Shown piece after piece: positions 55,032 to 63,977 of a stretch of DNA of 64,000 nt. Position 1 is the stretch's first letter; each line of letters opens with the position of its first letter. Below the pieces are notes generated by a model, which saw only the letters and a program-made list of their open reading frames with translations, had not been told where the DNA came from and made no database searches. The stretch comes from Pigmentiphaga aceris. Lineage in GTDB: Bacteria > Pseudomonadota > Gammaproteobacteria > Burkholderiales > Burkholderiaceae_B. A program made the translations under genes and the position numbers. Location of the stretch: contig NZ_CP043046.1 in NCBI RefSeq assembly GCF_008119665.1, forward strand, positions 496,001 through 560,000. Reading direction: 5' to 3'.

Positions 55032-55643
55032 TTACGGGCGGGCCAGCAGCTTTTCGAGTTCGCCAACCAGAGCGGGGTCCTCGGGCGTCACATTGCTTGC
55101 AAACGCGCTGACTGGCCGGCCTTGCCGGTCCACCAGATATTTATGGAAATTCCACTTGGGCGGCGAGTTGGTCGCCTGGGTCAGTTGCGCAAACAGCGGG
55201 TTGGCCTGCGCGCCGGTGACCACGGCCTTGGAGAAGATCGGGAATTTGACCCCGTAGGTGTTGAAACAAAGGTCGGCAATTTCCTTGGCTCCGCCAGGCT
55301 CTTGCTGACCAAAATCATTCGATGGAAATGCCAGGATTTCCAGGCCGCGTGCACGGTACTTGGCGTACAGGCGCTCCAGGCCTTCGTACTGCGGCGTGAA
55401 ACCACAATAGCTGGCGGTGTTCACCACCAACAGCACACGTCCCGCATATTGGCACAGCGACTGTGGGACTTCGTCCTGCAGGCGCGGATAGCTTTGGTTC
55501 AGCAAGGCGGGACACGCAGCCGCGCTGGTGGCCGTGGGTTTGGCAGTCGCATCGGCCGCGTGGCTTGTGCGGGGGGCGGCGGCCGGCAGGATCACCAGCA
55601 TTGCTACGGCGGCGGCGAGCAGGGCGGGAGTGAAGAAGCGCAT
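55032..55643 (-). CDS. exported glutathione peroxidase family protein
   Basis: A 203-residue thiol peroxidase. A signal peptide (ALLAAAVAMLVILPAAAPRT) predicts export to the periplasm. The catalytic Cys is in NTASYCGFTPQY, with FPSNDFGQQEPG (catalytic Gln) and KWNFHKYLVD (catalytic Trp). No selenocysteine is needed. Start ATG at 55643. It is 43 nt downstream of the FIST gene and 33 nt upstream of glmU, probably co-transcribed. It protects against hydroperoxides; the electron donor may be thioredoxin rather than glutathione. Confidence 0.92.
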   Translation of the reverse strand: MRFFTPALLAAAVAMLVILPAAAPRTSHAADATAKPTATSAAACPALLNQSYPRLQDEVPQSLCQYAGRVLLVVNTASYCGFTPQYEGLERLYAKYRARGLEILAFPSNDFGQQEPGGAKEIADLCFNTYGVKFPIFSKAVVTGAQANPLFAQLTQATNSPPKWNFHKYLVDRQGRPVSAFASNVTPEDPALVGELEKLLARP

Positions 55644-55686
55644 GACAGACTCGACGGTAGCGGTGGACGATCGGCCGGCGGCGCAA

Positions 55687-56889
55687 TCAGGTGAATATGG
55701 TCAGGACGCCGGTTTGGGCAAAGAGCTGGTTGTGATGGATTTCACCATTGGCGAAAAATCCGATCAGTGGGATGTCGCCCAACTGGCGCTGCAACAGCTG
55801 CATTTCCGCAGACGGCCCACCCAGCAGCGCACCGGTACGGCCCAGACAGGAAATATAAATCGCGCCGCGTGCTGCCGATAGCGAACCCGTCTCGTTTTCG
55901 ATCGTTTCACGCAGTTCGGTGCAGGCTCGGACCAGATCGGCCCTGGCCGCCTCACGATCGCGTCGGCAAAACGCCACATGATCGGCCGTATCCAATTCTG
56001 AACCGACTGCCAGCGCGCGTGCCCCCGGATCAACCCCGATCAGTGGGCGCACCACGTAATCGCCACGTTTGAAGGCGTCGCCTTCCCCCACGCCAATGAA
56101 GGTGCCCTGCAACATGCGCACGGTCGATGCCGTCTGCTGTTTGCGGCTGTCTTCGTCGTCGCCGTCGGGCTTGCGTGCCAGCGCGTCGGGATCGACTCCG
56201 ATGTCACGCAGCAAGACGTCCAGCGCGGGATTGTTGTCCAGCGTGTGCAGCAATTGACCGCTGGCCTGGGTAACCCGGTGTACCGGCCCGATCGGCCGGC
56301 AGCCTTGCGTGATGCGGGTCGACAAGGCGATGTCTTCCGACAACATGACGCCCGACAGGCCCCCGGCCAGCACCTGATCGGCAATCATGGTGTTGCGATG
56401 ACGGCTGCTCGACAGCCCGCCCGCCAAGTGGCCGCTGGCCACCTTGTGGGCCATGTCGCGCACCAGTTCCGGCAGGTCCGGGGTGGACGAGTCGCCATGC
56501 ACCATGGCCGTCCAGGATGCGCGCCGCCCGTTGGGCGTGCGGGCATCGCGCGGGCGTGGGCGTGCCATGCCCGAGAACACCTGGAATTCGTCTGTCGAAT
56601 AGTCCGCCAGCATGACGGCCATGGCGGGTTCGTCGATGTATTCCGCGCTGCCTGCGGCAATGCCCATGCCCAGCGCGCCAACCCAGTGCGTGACCCCGGT
56701 GCGCTCACGCATCAAGGCCAGGATTTCCGGTGCCTGATCGCCGTAGTGATCGGTCAGGTACAGGAAACCAAGCGTGGGTGGCCCCACGCCGCCGCTGCGG
56801 CTGAACGCTTCGACTTGCGCCAGGCACAAGGCCGCCGCCATCCTCCAGTCGGGATGGGTGGCGTGCCCCCAGGGAAATCGCGGCTTCAT
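55687..56889 (-). CDS. FIST-domain sensor-like protein
   Basis: A 400-residue cytoplasmic protein with the FIST N and C domains, thought to bind small ligands such as amino acids. Features are GPPTLGFLYLTDHYGDQ, VTHWVGALGMGIAAGSAEYI, GGLSSSRHR, GGLSGVMLSED, and the C-terminal SCLGRTGALLGGPSAEMQLL with IGFFANGEI. No kinase or DNA-binding output domain is fused. Its ATG overlaps the stop of the phaM gene (ATGA), so production is coupled to that granule protein. Confidence 0.88.
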   Translation of the reverse strand: MKPRFPWGHATHPDWRMAAALCLAQVEAFSRSGGVGPPTLGFLYLTDHYGDQAPEILALMRERTGVTHWVGALGMGIAAGSAEYIDEPAMAVMLADYSTDEFQVFSGMARPRPRDARTPNGRRASWTAMVHGDSSTPDLPELVRDMAHKVASGHLAGGLSSSRHRNTMIADQVLAGGLSGVMLSEDIALSTRITQGCRPIGPVHRVTQASGQLLHTLDNNPALDVLLRDIGVDPDALARKPDGDDEDSRKQQTASTVRMLQGTFIGVGEGDAFKRGDYVVRPLIGVDPGARALAVGSELDTADHVAFCRRDREAARADLVRACTELRETIENETGSLSAARGAIYISCLGRTGALLGGPSAEMQLLQRQLGDIPLIGFFANGEIHHNQLFAQTGVLTIFT

Positions 56890-57416
56890 CGCCCGCCTGT
56901 GCTCGGTGTTTTCTTGGCTGCGGTTTTTCGTGCCGGCTTGGGCGCGTCAGGCGCGCTGGCCGCCTTGGCCCGGCTGGCTGCGGCCGCAGGCGATGCGGGC
57001 GGCGTGGCGGCTGCCTTGGCAATCGCGCTGAATTGATCCTGCACCATGTTCCACCACGCCTGCATCGGGGCAGCAGCGTCGCCGGTTGCCTTGGCGGCGT
57101 CTGCGGGCGGGGTCACGAAAGACTGCAAGGTGGCGAAGGTGGCGCGCTGCACTTCCAGGCCTTGGATGGTGCTTTGCAGCAGGGCCTGGTTCACGCGCAG
57201 CCAGTTTTCGACGGCTTTCAGATCGGTGATGCGGCGATCCAGGTCTTCCGGCTTGAAGCCCGGGCCGAACGCGGGTGCAGACGTACCCATGGTGCCCAGG
57301 TTGGTCCAGACCTTGTTCAGCATGTCCAAGCCTTGCATGACCGGATTGGGTGCGCCGGCCGACGTATCCAGGCCGGGGATTCCAGGGATGCCGAAGGGGT
57401 TGGTGGCTTGACTCAT
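56886..57416 (-). CDS. phaM: PhaM-family polyhydroxyalkanoate granule regulator
   Basis: A 176-residue protein of the PhaM type: MSQATNPFGIPGIPGLDTSA start, WTNLGTMG, DLDRRITDLKAVENWLRVNQ, and QAWWNMVQDQFSAIAKAAA. The C-terminus is Ala/Lys/Pro-rich (ASRAKAASAPDAPKPARKTA then AKKTPSTGGR), like the DNA-binding tail that lets PhaM link PHA granules to the nucleoid and activate PHA synthase. Start ATG at 57416 with AGGAG upstream. phaC is not in the window. Translationally coupled to the FIST gene; the FAH-like gene is 128 nt upstream. Confidence 0.87.
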   Translation of the reverse strand: MSQATNPFGIPGIPGLDTSAGAPNPVMQGLDMLNKVWTNLGTMGTSAPAFGPGFKPEDLDRRITDLKAVENWLRVNQALLQSTIQGLEVQRATFATLQSFVTPPADAAKATGDAAAPMQAWWNMVQDQFSAIAKAAATPPASPAAAASRAKAASAPDAPKPARKTAAKKTPSTGGR

Positions 57417-57544
57417 GAGAAAGCTCCTGTAGGGGGTACGGATGCAAACTGCTTAAATGGGTACGTCTGGGGGCACATCTTGAGGCACATCTGGAACACA
57501 GGATGCGCCCGGATAAAGGGCGCACCGCTGAACACGCGGCGTAC

Positions 57545-58738
57545 TCAGGCCGTCAGGGAATCGGAAATGTCGGTTTCTGCGGTCTCTGTCTGCGACGAAT
57601 CTTGGGGTGAGTCAGGGGGTGAATCAGGCGGCGGGGCAGCTTTTGACTTGGCCTTTGATCTGGCTCGCGATTTGGCGGGTGATTTTGCTTTTGACTCTGC
57701 TGATGAATCGATGGGGGATTCATCGGGCGATTCAGTTGATGACTCGGCTGATGGTTCTGCGGACGACTCAGTGGACCACTCGGCAGACGAATCAACTGAC
57801 AACGCGTCAGATTCAGCCTGCGATCCCGCGAATGACCGGCTGCGCGATACGCTGCCGCCAGTTGCTTCGCTATCTGGGTCGGCTGCCGTTTCGTCCAGCG
57901 TGTGTTCGATCGCGCCGAACAGGCTGCGGCCATCGACATCCAGCATTTCCAGGCGCACGCGATCGCCAGCATCCAGGCCACGCAGGGTATCGCGAGCACC
58001 CGCAGGCGCTTTTTCATCCAGCCCGGCAATCAGACCCGAGCCAACCAGCGAGCCGGCACGCGCCGGCCGGGTCTGGGCCAGCATGGCAATCAGCAGATGC
58101 AGACCGGTACGTGTGCCCGCACCCGCATCGGGGCGACCCACCACTTTGCCATTGCGGCTGACCGTCAGCGGCAGATGGATCTTGCCGCGCTTCCAGGCAG
58201 CGCCGACTTCATCGGGCGTGACCACCACCGGTGCAAACACGGTGTGTTGCCGGTCGGGCAGCGTGACGCCATCAGGCCCGGGAGGCGAGGGCAAGCGCCA
58301 GTCTGCCGACAGGGCAAGCAGGCGTACACAGTCGCCGGCGGCGTCAGAACGCACGCCGGGAGGGACATCACCGGTGATTGCCACCATCTGCGCCGTCAGG
58401 CTGGCCAGCGCATCGGCCACCGGGCCTTCGTTGGCACCCAGCAGCACATCGCTGGGGCGCTGTGCCAAGCCACCTTCGGGCAAGGCTGCCGTCCATTGGA
58501 ATGCGCGCGGCAGCGGTGCGGCAACCTTGGTCGGATCGAACGGGAAGGCATGACGGGCCCGGCCTGCGTTCAGGGCGGCGTACAAGTCCTGCAATTGCGG
58601 CAGGAAGAAGTTCCAGTCGTCGAGCGCGCGTTGCAGGGTGCCGGTGATGTCCGTGGCGAACTGCGCGGTGCGCAGATCGCGTGACACGACAGCGAGCTGG
58701 CCGTCGCGGGAACCATCACGGAAAGAAGCAAGTTTCAT
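57545..58738 (-). CDS. FAH-family protein, probably inactive, with charged low-complexity tail
   Basis: A 397-residue protein. Residues 1-285 have a fumarylacetoacetate hydrolase (FAH) scaffold: MKLASFRDGSRDGQLAVVSR at the start, KVAAPLPRAFQW, MVAITGDVP, HTVFAPVVVTPDEVG and RVRLEMLDVDGRSLFGAIEH. The metal-binding Glu-x-Glu expected before VAITGD reads T115-A-Q117, the Lys before FxP appears as Arg163, and the core is shorter than usual. These comparisons are from memory of the family. Residues about 300-345 are Ser/Glu/Asp-rich, 347-368 are SKAK/SPAKS-like and basic, and the end is acidic again. Start ATG at 58738. Same direction as phaM. Confidence 0.78.
   Translation of the reverse strand: MKLASFRDGSRDGQLAVVSRDLRTAQFATDITGTLQRALDDWNFFLPQLQDLYAALNAGRARHAFPFDPTKVAAPLPRAFQWTAALPEGGLAQRPSDVLLGANEGPVADALASLTAQMVAITGDVPPGVRSDAAGDCVRLLALSADWRLPSPPGPDGVTLPDRQHTVFAPVVVTPDEVGAAWKRGKIHLPLTVSRNGKVVGRPDAGAGTRTGLHLLIAMLAQTRPARAGSLVGSGLIAGLDEKAPAGARDTLRGLDAGDRVRLEMLDVDGRSLFGAIEHTLDETAADPDSEATGGSVSRSRSFAGSQAESDALSVDSSAEWSTESSAEPSAESSTESPDESPIDSSAESKAKSPAKSRARSKAKSKAAPPPDSPPDSPQDSSQTETAETDISDSLTA
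57600..57840. repeat. low-complexity degenerate trinucleotide-type repeats in the FAH-like gene tail
   Basis: GACTC, GATGA and GACGA motifs are repeated across about 240 nt and encode the Ser/Glu/Asp- and Ser/Lys/Ala-rich tail. The units are related but not identical, suggesting repeat expansion followed by divergence. Confidence 0.5.
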
Positions 58739-58951
58739 GGGCGTTGCAGAGTGGAAAACGACGGCGGCGCGAGCGCTCGTGCGTCACATTCCGCACAACA
58801 TAACACGAGGCTGAAAACCCTCTGCCAGCCGTGGCCGCCCAGCGGGCGCGGCGTCGTCCGGTACGATAGGTCCATCGTTGTGATCTAGTCGCATTGGTGC
58901 TGCCGCGCACGGCTCGTGCGGGCGCATGTTGCGTGAAAGGAGCCGTACCGA

Positions 58952-59716
58952 ATGTCTGTTTTCCATATGCCTGTTCTCGATCCTGCGTCTTCGCTGCGCC
59001 GTCGCCTGTTGGCCGTTTGCGTGCTGACTGTCAGCGCGCTGGCCGGCACCGCCGCGCAGGCGGCAGCGCCGTCGCCCCCGCCCGATGCCCATCTGTATTA
59101 CCAGACCAAGGTAGCCGCCAAGGGCATGAGCCTGAGTATCGACAGCGAAATCGAGTGGTCGCGCCAAGGTGACACCTATCGCGTGTTGAACCATGCGCAG
59201 CACATGCTGCTGGGTAACCTGACCTTCGACAGCAGGGGCCGTGTCACACCGGCAGGCCTGGTTCCCGAGGCCTATCTGGAAACCCGTCGCAAACGCGAAA
59301 AGCTGGTCACCATCGACCAGGCGAGCAAACAGGTGAAGTTCTCGGGCGGCCAGACTGCGGCTGCACCGGCCGGTCTTCAGGACCGCACCTCGGTGCTGTT
59401 GCAGCTGTCTTCCTTGGCGCGTGGCGACGCAGCTGCCTTCCAGACCGGCAAGACCTTGACGGTGCCGGTGGCCGGATCGAGCCAGGTGCAGGAGTGGGTG
59501 TTCCAGATCGTTGGCGAAGAAACGCTGTCCAGCCCGATGGGCAAGCTGCGCACCGTACACGTGAAGCGCCAGCCGCGCGCAGGCCGTGACGGCCCGGACG
59601 AACAGCAGGTGGATGTGTGGCTGGCACCGGATCGCAACTGGCTGCCGGCGCGGGTGCGCCTGCGCGAAGCCAATGGCGATGAGTTCGATCAGGTGGTGTC
59701 GCGCATCGAACCGTGA
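58952..59716 (+). CDS. DUF3108-type exported protein
   Basis: A 254-residue protein with a signal peptide (RRRLLAVCVLTVSALAGTAA then QA). The mature part is beta-rich (DAHLYYQTKVAAKGMSLSID, GNLTFDSRGRVTPAGLVPEAYLE, VDVWLAPDRNWLPARVRLRE), the pattern of DUF3108 outer-envelope proteins. Start ATG at 58952 with AAAGGAG upstream. It stands alone, followed by a hairpin. The function is unknown. Confidence 0.82.
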   Translation: MSVFHMPVLDPASSLRRRLLAVCVLTVSALAGTAAQAAAPSPPPDAHLYYQTKVAAKGMSLSIDSEIEWSRQGDTYRVLNHAQHMLLGNLTFDSRGRVTPAGLVPEAYLETRRKREKLVTIDQASKQVKFSGGQTAAAPAGLQDRTSVLLQLSSLARGDAAAFQTGKTLTVPVAGSSQVQEWVFQIVGEETLSSPMGKLRTVHVKRQPRAGRDGPDEQQVDVWLAPDRNWLPARVRLREANGDEFDQVVSRIEP

Positions 59717-59796
59717 CGCGCGTGGATCGGGTGCGGAAAGCGGGCTGGATAGTCGAGCTGTAGCGATCCGGTTTAAACAAGCAATCGATCAGAACA

Positions 59797-59821
59797 ACAG
59801 GCCTTGGTCATCCAGGCCTGT
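59797..59821. terminator. bidirectional hairpin between convergent genes
   Basis: ACAGGCCT (59797-59804) pairs with AGGCCTGT (59814-59821). The stem lies between the convergent DUF3108 gene and the NMT1-type binding-protein gene. It has a short T tract on the plus side. Confidence 0.55.
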
Positions 59822-59850
59822 CTTCTGACCGATCGCCCGTACTTGGACCT

Positions 59851-60873
59851 TCAGGGCAGCACCTTCACCCGGTCAACGATCTGCGTGGTGTAAGCCGTGC
59901 GCGGGTCGACCGATGCCTTGATCAAGCCATTCTTCACCATGAAGTCGAAGGTTGCCTGCCAGCGCGCATCGGTCATGGTCAGCAAGCCCCGTGTGGCGGC
60001 ATCCCCGCCCGTGACCAATTGGTGTTCGCGCAAGGCTTTCACGCCGTAGTCCAGCGCGTCCTGTTCCAGCTGCGGATTGTCGCGGCGGATCAGTGCGTTG
60101 CCGGCTGTTGGGTCGCGCAGATAATTGCGCCAGCCTTCGGCACTGGCCTCCACAAACCGGCGCAATACATCGGACTTGTTCTTCAAGCCGTCGCGGGTGG
60201 TGACCAGCGTCTGTGCGTAGGGCGGGTAGCCGTAATCACCCAGCAGAAATACCTTCGGGGTGACGCCTGCGCGTGTGACGGCAAAGGGTTCGGACGCCAG
60301 ATACCCCTGCGTGACCGATTGCTTGTCGGCCAGGAAGGGCTGGATCGAATAGGTGTACGGCTTCTTGTACTTGTCCGAGAACCCGAAGGTGGACTTCAGC
60401 CACGGCCAGTAGGTGGTTTCGCTGGTCTGGCCGACGAAGATCGGCCGGGTGCGCAGGTCTTCCAGTTTGGTCGGGCCGGGGTGCGACAGCAACACGGTGG
60501 GCGAACGCTGGAAGGTGGTGGCAATGGTGACCAGCGGCAAACCTTGTTCAACCGCTTTCAGCGTCTGCAGGTCATCGCCCATCGCCACGTCGTACTTGCC
60601 CGCCAGCAGCAATTGCATGGCGTTGACCTGCGGTCCACCCATGCGAATGTCCACGTCCAGCCCGTGCTTGGCATAGGTGCCATCGGCAACCGCCTGGTAG
60701 AAGCCGCCGTGCTCGGTCTGCGCATACCAGTTGGAGCCAAACACGATGCGTGCAGGTTTGGCATCTTGTGCGTAAACCATCTGAACCGCTTGGCCCGTCG
60801 CAAGCAAGGCCAGCCCGCCCAGCACGCCGATCAGACGACGCCGGGTAGACGGCAGGGCAACAATGCCGCCCAT
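59851..60873 (-). CDS. NMT1/THI5-like ABC transporter substrate-binding protein
   Basis: A 340-residue binding protein with a twin-arginine-like signal (STRRRLIGVLGGLALLATGQ then AVQMVYAQ). The mature part is PARIVFGSNWYAQTEHGGFY, KHGLDVDIRMGG, AMQLLLAGKYDVAMGDD, typical of pyrimidine, sulfonate, or nitrate-type binding proteins. Start ATG at 60873 overlaps the stop of the upstream aminotransferase gene by one base (TGATG). The permease and ATPase at 62224-63977 are its partners. The ligand cannot be fixed from sequence; sulfonate, thiamine precursor or aromatic amines are candidates. Confidence 0.86.
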   Translation of the reverse strand: MGGIVALPSTRRRLIGVLGGLALLATGQAVQMVYAQDAKPARIVFGSNWYAQTEHGGFYQAVADGTYAKHGLDVDIRMGGPQVNAMQLLLAGKYDVAMGDDLQTLKAVEQGLPLVTIATTFQRSPTVLLSHPGPTKLEDLRTRPIFVGQTSETTYWPWLKSTFGFSDKYKKPYTYSIQPFLADKQSVTQGYLASEPFAVTRAGVTPKVFLLGDYGYPPYAQTLVTTRDGLKNKSDVLRRFVEASAEGWRNYLRDPTAGNALIRRDNPQLEQDALDYGVKALREHQLVTGGDAATRGLLTMTDARWQATFDFMVKNGLIKASVDPRTAYTTQIVDRVKVLP

Positions 60874-62042
60874 CAGGCGGCTGCGCGCAGTTGTTCGCCG
60901 ATCACGCTGCCCAGGATGGCAATGCCTTCGTGGATGCGTGCTTCGGGCACCGTCACGAAGGACAGGCGCAATGTGTGGGTTTCGGGTTGGTTGGCATAGA
61001 ACGGTGCGCCCGGCACATAGGCGACGTTTTGCGCCACCGAGTGCTGGAACAAGGCCGTGGCATCCAGGTAGGTCGGCAGCGTGACCCAGGTGAACATGCC
61101 GCCCGTCGGGCGGTTCCAGCTCACGCCTGCCGGCATCGACTTGTCGAGTGCGGTCATCATGGCGGCGCATTGCGCGGCATACAGGCTGCGGATGGTGGGG
61201 ATGTGCGTGTCCAGCAGGCCGGTGCTGACCGCTTCGAACACCACGCGTTGCGTGAAGCCGGGGGTGTGCAGGTCGGCGGCCTGCTTGGCTTGGCCAAGCT
61301 TGAACAGCACGGCTTCCGGTGCGATCACATAACCCAGGCGCAGGCCCGGAGCCAGAATCTTCGAGAACGAACCCAGGTAGATGACGCTGTCCGGTGCCAT
61401 CGACAACAGGGTGGGATGGGTGTCGCCGGTGTAGGACAGATCGCCGTAGGGATTGTCTTCCACGATGGGCAGGCCCAGCTTTTCTGCCTGTGCAATCAGT
61501 GCTTTGCGGCGCGCCAGGTCCATGGTGCGGCCGGTGGGGTTCTGGAAGTTCGGCAGGATGTAGGCGAAGCGTGCGCCTTTGGTCAGTTCAGGCGTCAGCG
61601 CTTCCGGCACCACGCCGCCTTCGTCCGAGGGCACCGACACGAAGCGCGGGCCGTACAGGGAAAATGCCTGCAAGGCACCCAGGTAGGTCGGGGTCTCGAC
61701 CAGCACAGGGCTGTCGGGGTCGATCAATACCTTGCCGATCAAGTCCAGCGCCTGTTGCGAACCGGTGGTCAGCATCACGCGGGTGGGGCTGACGCCGTGC
61801 TGTGCCGCGACCCATTCGCGCAGGGGCATGTAGCCCTCGGTCGGGCCGTATTGCAGTGCAGCATGGGGCTTGTTGGCGAACAACCGGTCGGTAGCTTCGC
61901 GCAGCGCTTCAATCGGGAACGTCGCCGGGGAGGGCAAGCCACCCGCGAAGGAAATGACCTCGGGTCGCTCGGTGATCTTCAGCAGTTCACGGATGGCGGA
62001 GGACTTGAGCGCGAGGGCGCGCTGCGAGAATTGAACGTTCAC
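60873..62042 (-). CDS. PLP-dependent aminotransferase (class I/II, 2-aminoadipate type)
   Basis: A 389-residue fold-type I enzyme. The N-terminal region is VISFAGGLPSPATFP and LQYGPTEGYMPLREWVAAQH. The PLP-binding parts are TTGSQQALDLIGK, LPNFQNPTGRTM, EDNPYGDLSYTG and YLGSFSKILAPGLRLGY with the Schiff-base Lys. GTG at 62042 is the best start; no strong ribosome binding site. There is no MocR HTH domain. It is placed between the permease and the binding-protein gene of an ABC importer, so it probably uses the imported amine or amino acid; that is an inference. Confidence 0.88.
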   Translation of the reverse strand: MNVQFSQRALALKSSAIRELLKITERPEVISFAGGLPSPATFPIEALREATDRLFANKPHAALQYGPTEGYMPLREWVAAQHGVSPTRVMLTTGSQQALDLIGKVLIDPDSPVLVETPTYLGALQAFSLYGPRFVSVPSDEGGVVPEALTPELTKGARFAYILPNFQNPTGRTMDLARRKALIAQAEKLGLPIVEDNPYGDLSYTGDTHPTLLSMAPDSVIYLGSFSKILAPGLRLGYVIAPEAVLFKLGQAKQAADLHTPGFTQRVVFEAVSTGLLDTHIPTIRSLYAAQCAAMMTALDKSMPAGVSWNRPTGGMFTWVTLPTYLDATALFQHSVAQNVAYVPGAPFYANQPETHTLRLSFVTVPEARIHEGIAILGSVIGEQLRAAA

Positions 62043-62223
62043 GGCGGGATCTTTGGCGCAAGAAGGGGAGCCAATAAAGATACGCCTTGTGATGGGAATC
62101 GTCCATCTCGCACCAAGGTGGGTGCCACGTTGTGACGAAAACGATGTTTCGGTGAACAAGGGCTGAAGGAACGATGTTTCAGGGCACGGTGCTTCAGTAC
62201 GCAGCGCCTCGGTCCGCAAGGCC
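62043..62223. other. spacer between the aminotransferase and permease genes
   Basis: 181 bases without a gene; several ACGATGTTT/CGATGTTTC-like repeats are present near 62140 and 62172. It could hold an internal promoter. Confidence 0.3.
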
Positions 62224-63222
62224 TCAATCGCGTGCGCTGTCGTGCCAGCGTTTCAGCACCAGTCGGCCGATGAGCGTCATCACGGCAAACAGCACCACGC
62301 CGCTTGCGGTGATCAGCAGCAAGGCTGCAAACAGGCGCGGAATGTTCAACTGCAAGCCGGCTTGCAGAATCTGATAGGCCAGCCCGCCCTGCGTGCCGCC
62401 CGTGCCGGCGACGAATTCCGCCACGACGGCACCGATCAATGCCAGCCCCGTAGCGATCCGCAGACCGCTGAAAAACGCTGGCAAGGCCGACGGCACCCGC
62501 AGCCGCCACAAGGTCTGCCAGCGCGATGCATGATGCAGCGCGAACAGGTCGCGCAAACCGGGATCGATGCTGCGCAGGCCGAACACCGTGTTGCTGATGA
62601 TCGGGAACAGCGCCACGATGGTGGCGCACAAGGTCAGCGCGATCAGACTGTTGTCGACCCAGATGACGATCAGCGGCGCAATCGCCACGATGGGCGTGAC
62701 CTGCAACAGCACGGCGTAGGGAAACAGACTGAGTTCGATCAGGCGGCTTTGCACGAACAGGAACGCCAGCGCCACGCCAAGCACGGTGGCCGTCAGCAGC
62801 GCCAGCGCGGTGATGCCCAGCGTGAACCACAGCGACGCGGACAGCAGCGCCCAGTCGGCCAGCAAGGTGGTCCAGATCACGCTGGGTGCCGGCACTAGAA
62901 AGACAGGCACCTTGAACACGCGCACTGCGCCTTCCCACAGCAGCAGAAGTGCGATGGCGACGACCAGCGGTGCGACGATGGCGGGCCAGAGGGCGGCCTC
63001 GCGCCGGGATGAGGTGTCCGGCTTTGATCCGGGGATTACTTGCGGTGTGATGTTGGTCTTGCTGTGCGGATGCGTGCCAGTTTTTGCTTGGTTGCCGGTT
63101 ACGCGCGGGCCTTCAACCCCAGCAGCGTTGCCAGTCATCGTTTCCCGCGTGGCGTAACCATCGGTCGATGGATTTGATGTACCACCCGGCCGCTTGTCTG
63201 ACGTCCCATGCGACGCGCTCAT
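62224..63222 (-). CDS. ABC transporter permease (SsuC/ThiX type)
   Basis: A 332-residue permease with an unusually long, polar N-terminal extension of about 75 residues (SKRPGG, PSTDG, TETMTG-like). Six membrane helices follow. The EAA-like loop is DLFALHHASRWQTLWRLRVP. Its ATG overlaps the stop of the ATPase gene (ATGA). The partner binding protein is at 59851. An alternative, later start is possible because the extension has no homology seen here. Confidence 0.88.
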   Translation of the reverse strand: MSASHGTSDKRPGGTSNPSTDGYATRETMTGNAAGVEGPRVTGNQAKTGTHPHSKTNITPQVIPGSKPDTSSRREAALWPAIVAPLVVAIALLLLWEGAVRVFKVPVFLVPAPSVIWTTLLADWALLSASLWFTLGITALALLTATVLGVALAFLFVQSRLIELSLFPYAVLLQVTPIVAIAPLIVIWVDNSLIALTLCATIVALFPIISNTVFGLRSIDPGLRDLFALHHASRWQTLWRLRVPSALPAFFSGLRIATGLALIGAVVAEFVAGTGGTQGGLAYQILQAGLQLNIPRLFAALLLITASGVVLFAVMTLIGRLVLKRWHDSARD

Positions 63223-63977
63223 GCTGTCGCCTCGCTGGCGTTCAGCAGCGCCGTATGCAACTGCATCGCCAACGCACCGTACTGGGCCGACTGTCGAAAC
63301 GCCGCGTCTCGCACGGGGGCGTCGATGCGTATCTCGTCCACGATGCGGCCTGGGCGCGGGCTCATTACCGCGACACGATCGGACAGATAGGCGGCTTCGA
63401 ACACATTGTGGGTGACAAAAACCACGCTCAGTCCTTGCGCGCGCACCAGCGCCAGCAGTTCGTCATCCAATCGCTGACGGGTAATGTCGTCCAGTGCACC
63501 GAAGGGTTCGTCCATCAACAGCAAGCTGGGTTGCGTAACCAGCGCTCGCGCAATCGACACGCGCATCTTCATGCCGCCCGACAGTTCACGCGGATACGCC
63601 TTCGCAAAGTCGGACAGACCGACGCGGGCCAGGGCGTCGTCCACGCTGGCAGCACGGTCGCGGGCGGGTACGTTGTCCAGCACCAGGGGCAGCGCCACGT
63701 TGGCGGCTACGGTGGTCCAGGGCATCAGTGTGGCTTCCTGGAACACAAAGGACAGGCGGGCCGAGGGATCACGCAGGATTTCCCCATCGCTGGGCGCATC
63801 CAGGCCCGCAAACAGGCGCAGCAAACTGCTCTTGCCGCAGCCCGATGGGCCGAGCAAAGTCAGGATTTCGCCTGCGTGCAGGGTCAGGTCGATGTCCGAC
63901 AGCGCCACCACGCCGCGATCGAAACGGCGCGCCACATGACGCGCCTGCAACATCGCGGGGCGGGTACCGTCCGTCAT
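63219..63977 (-). CDS. ABC transporter ATP-binding protein (SsuB/TauB type)
   Basis: A 252-residue ATPase: Walker A LLGPSGCGKSSL, Q-loop FVFQEATLMPW, signature LSGGMKMR, Walker B LLLMDEPFGALD and H-loop FVTHNVFEA, all intact. Start ATG at 63977, in a TGATG overlap that suggests an upstream coupled gene lies beyond the window. It powers the permease encoded next. Only 23 nt remain before the window end. Confidence 0.92.
   Translation of the reverse strand: MTDGTRPAMLQARHVARRFDRGVVALSDIDLTLHAGEILTLLGPSGCGKSSLLRLFAGLDAPSDGEILRDPSARLSFVFQEATLMPWTTVAANVALPLVLDNVPARDRAASVDDALARVGLSDFAKAYPRELSGGMKMRVSIARALVTQPSLLLMDEPFGALDDITRQRLDDELLALVRAQGLSVVFVTHNVFEAAYLSDRVAVMSPRPGRIVDEIRIDAPVRDAAFRQSAQYGALAMQLHTALLNASEATA

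Noticed and set aside
63219..63222. Frameshift between the ABC ATPase and permease genes
   Set aside because: The overlap is a normal ATGA stop-start coupling, seen also at glpT/glpP, glpP/glpQ and phaM/FIST.
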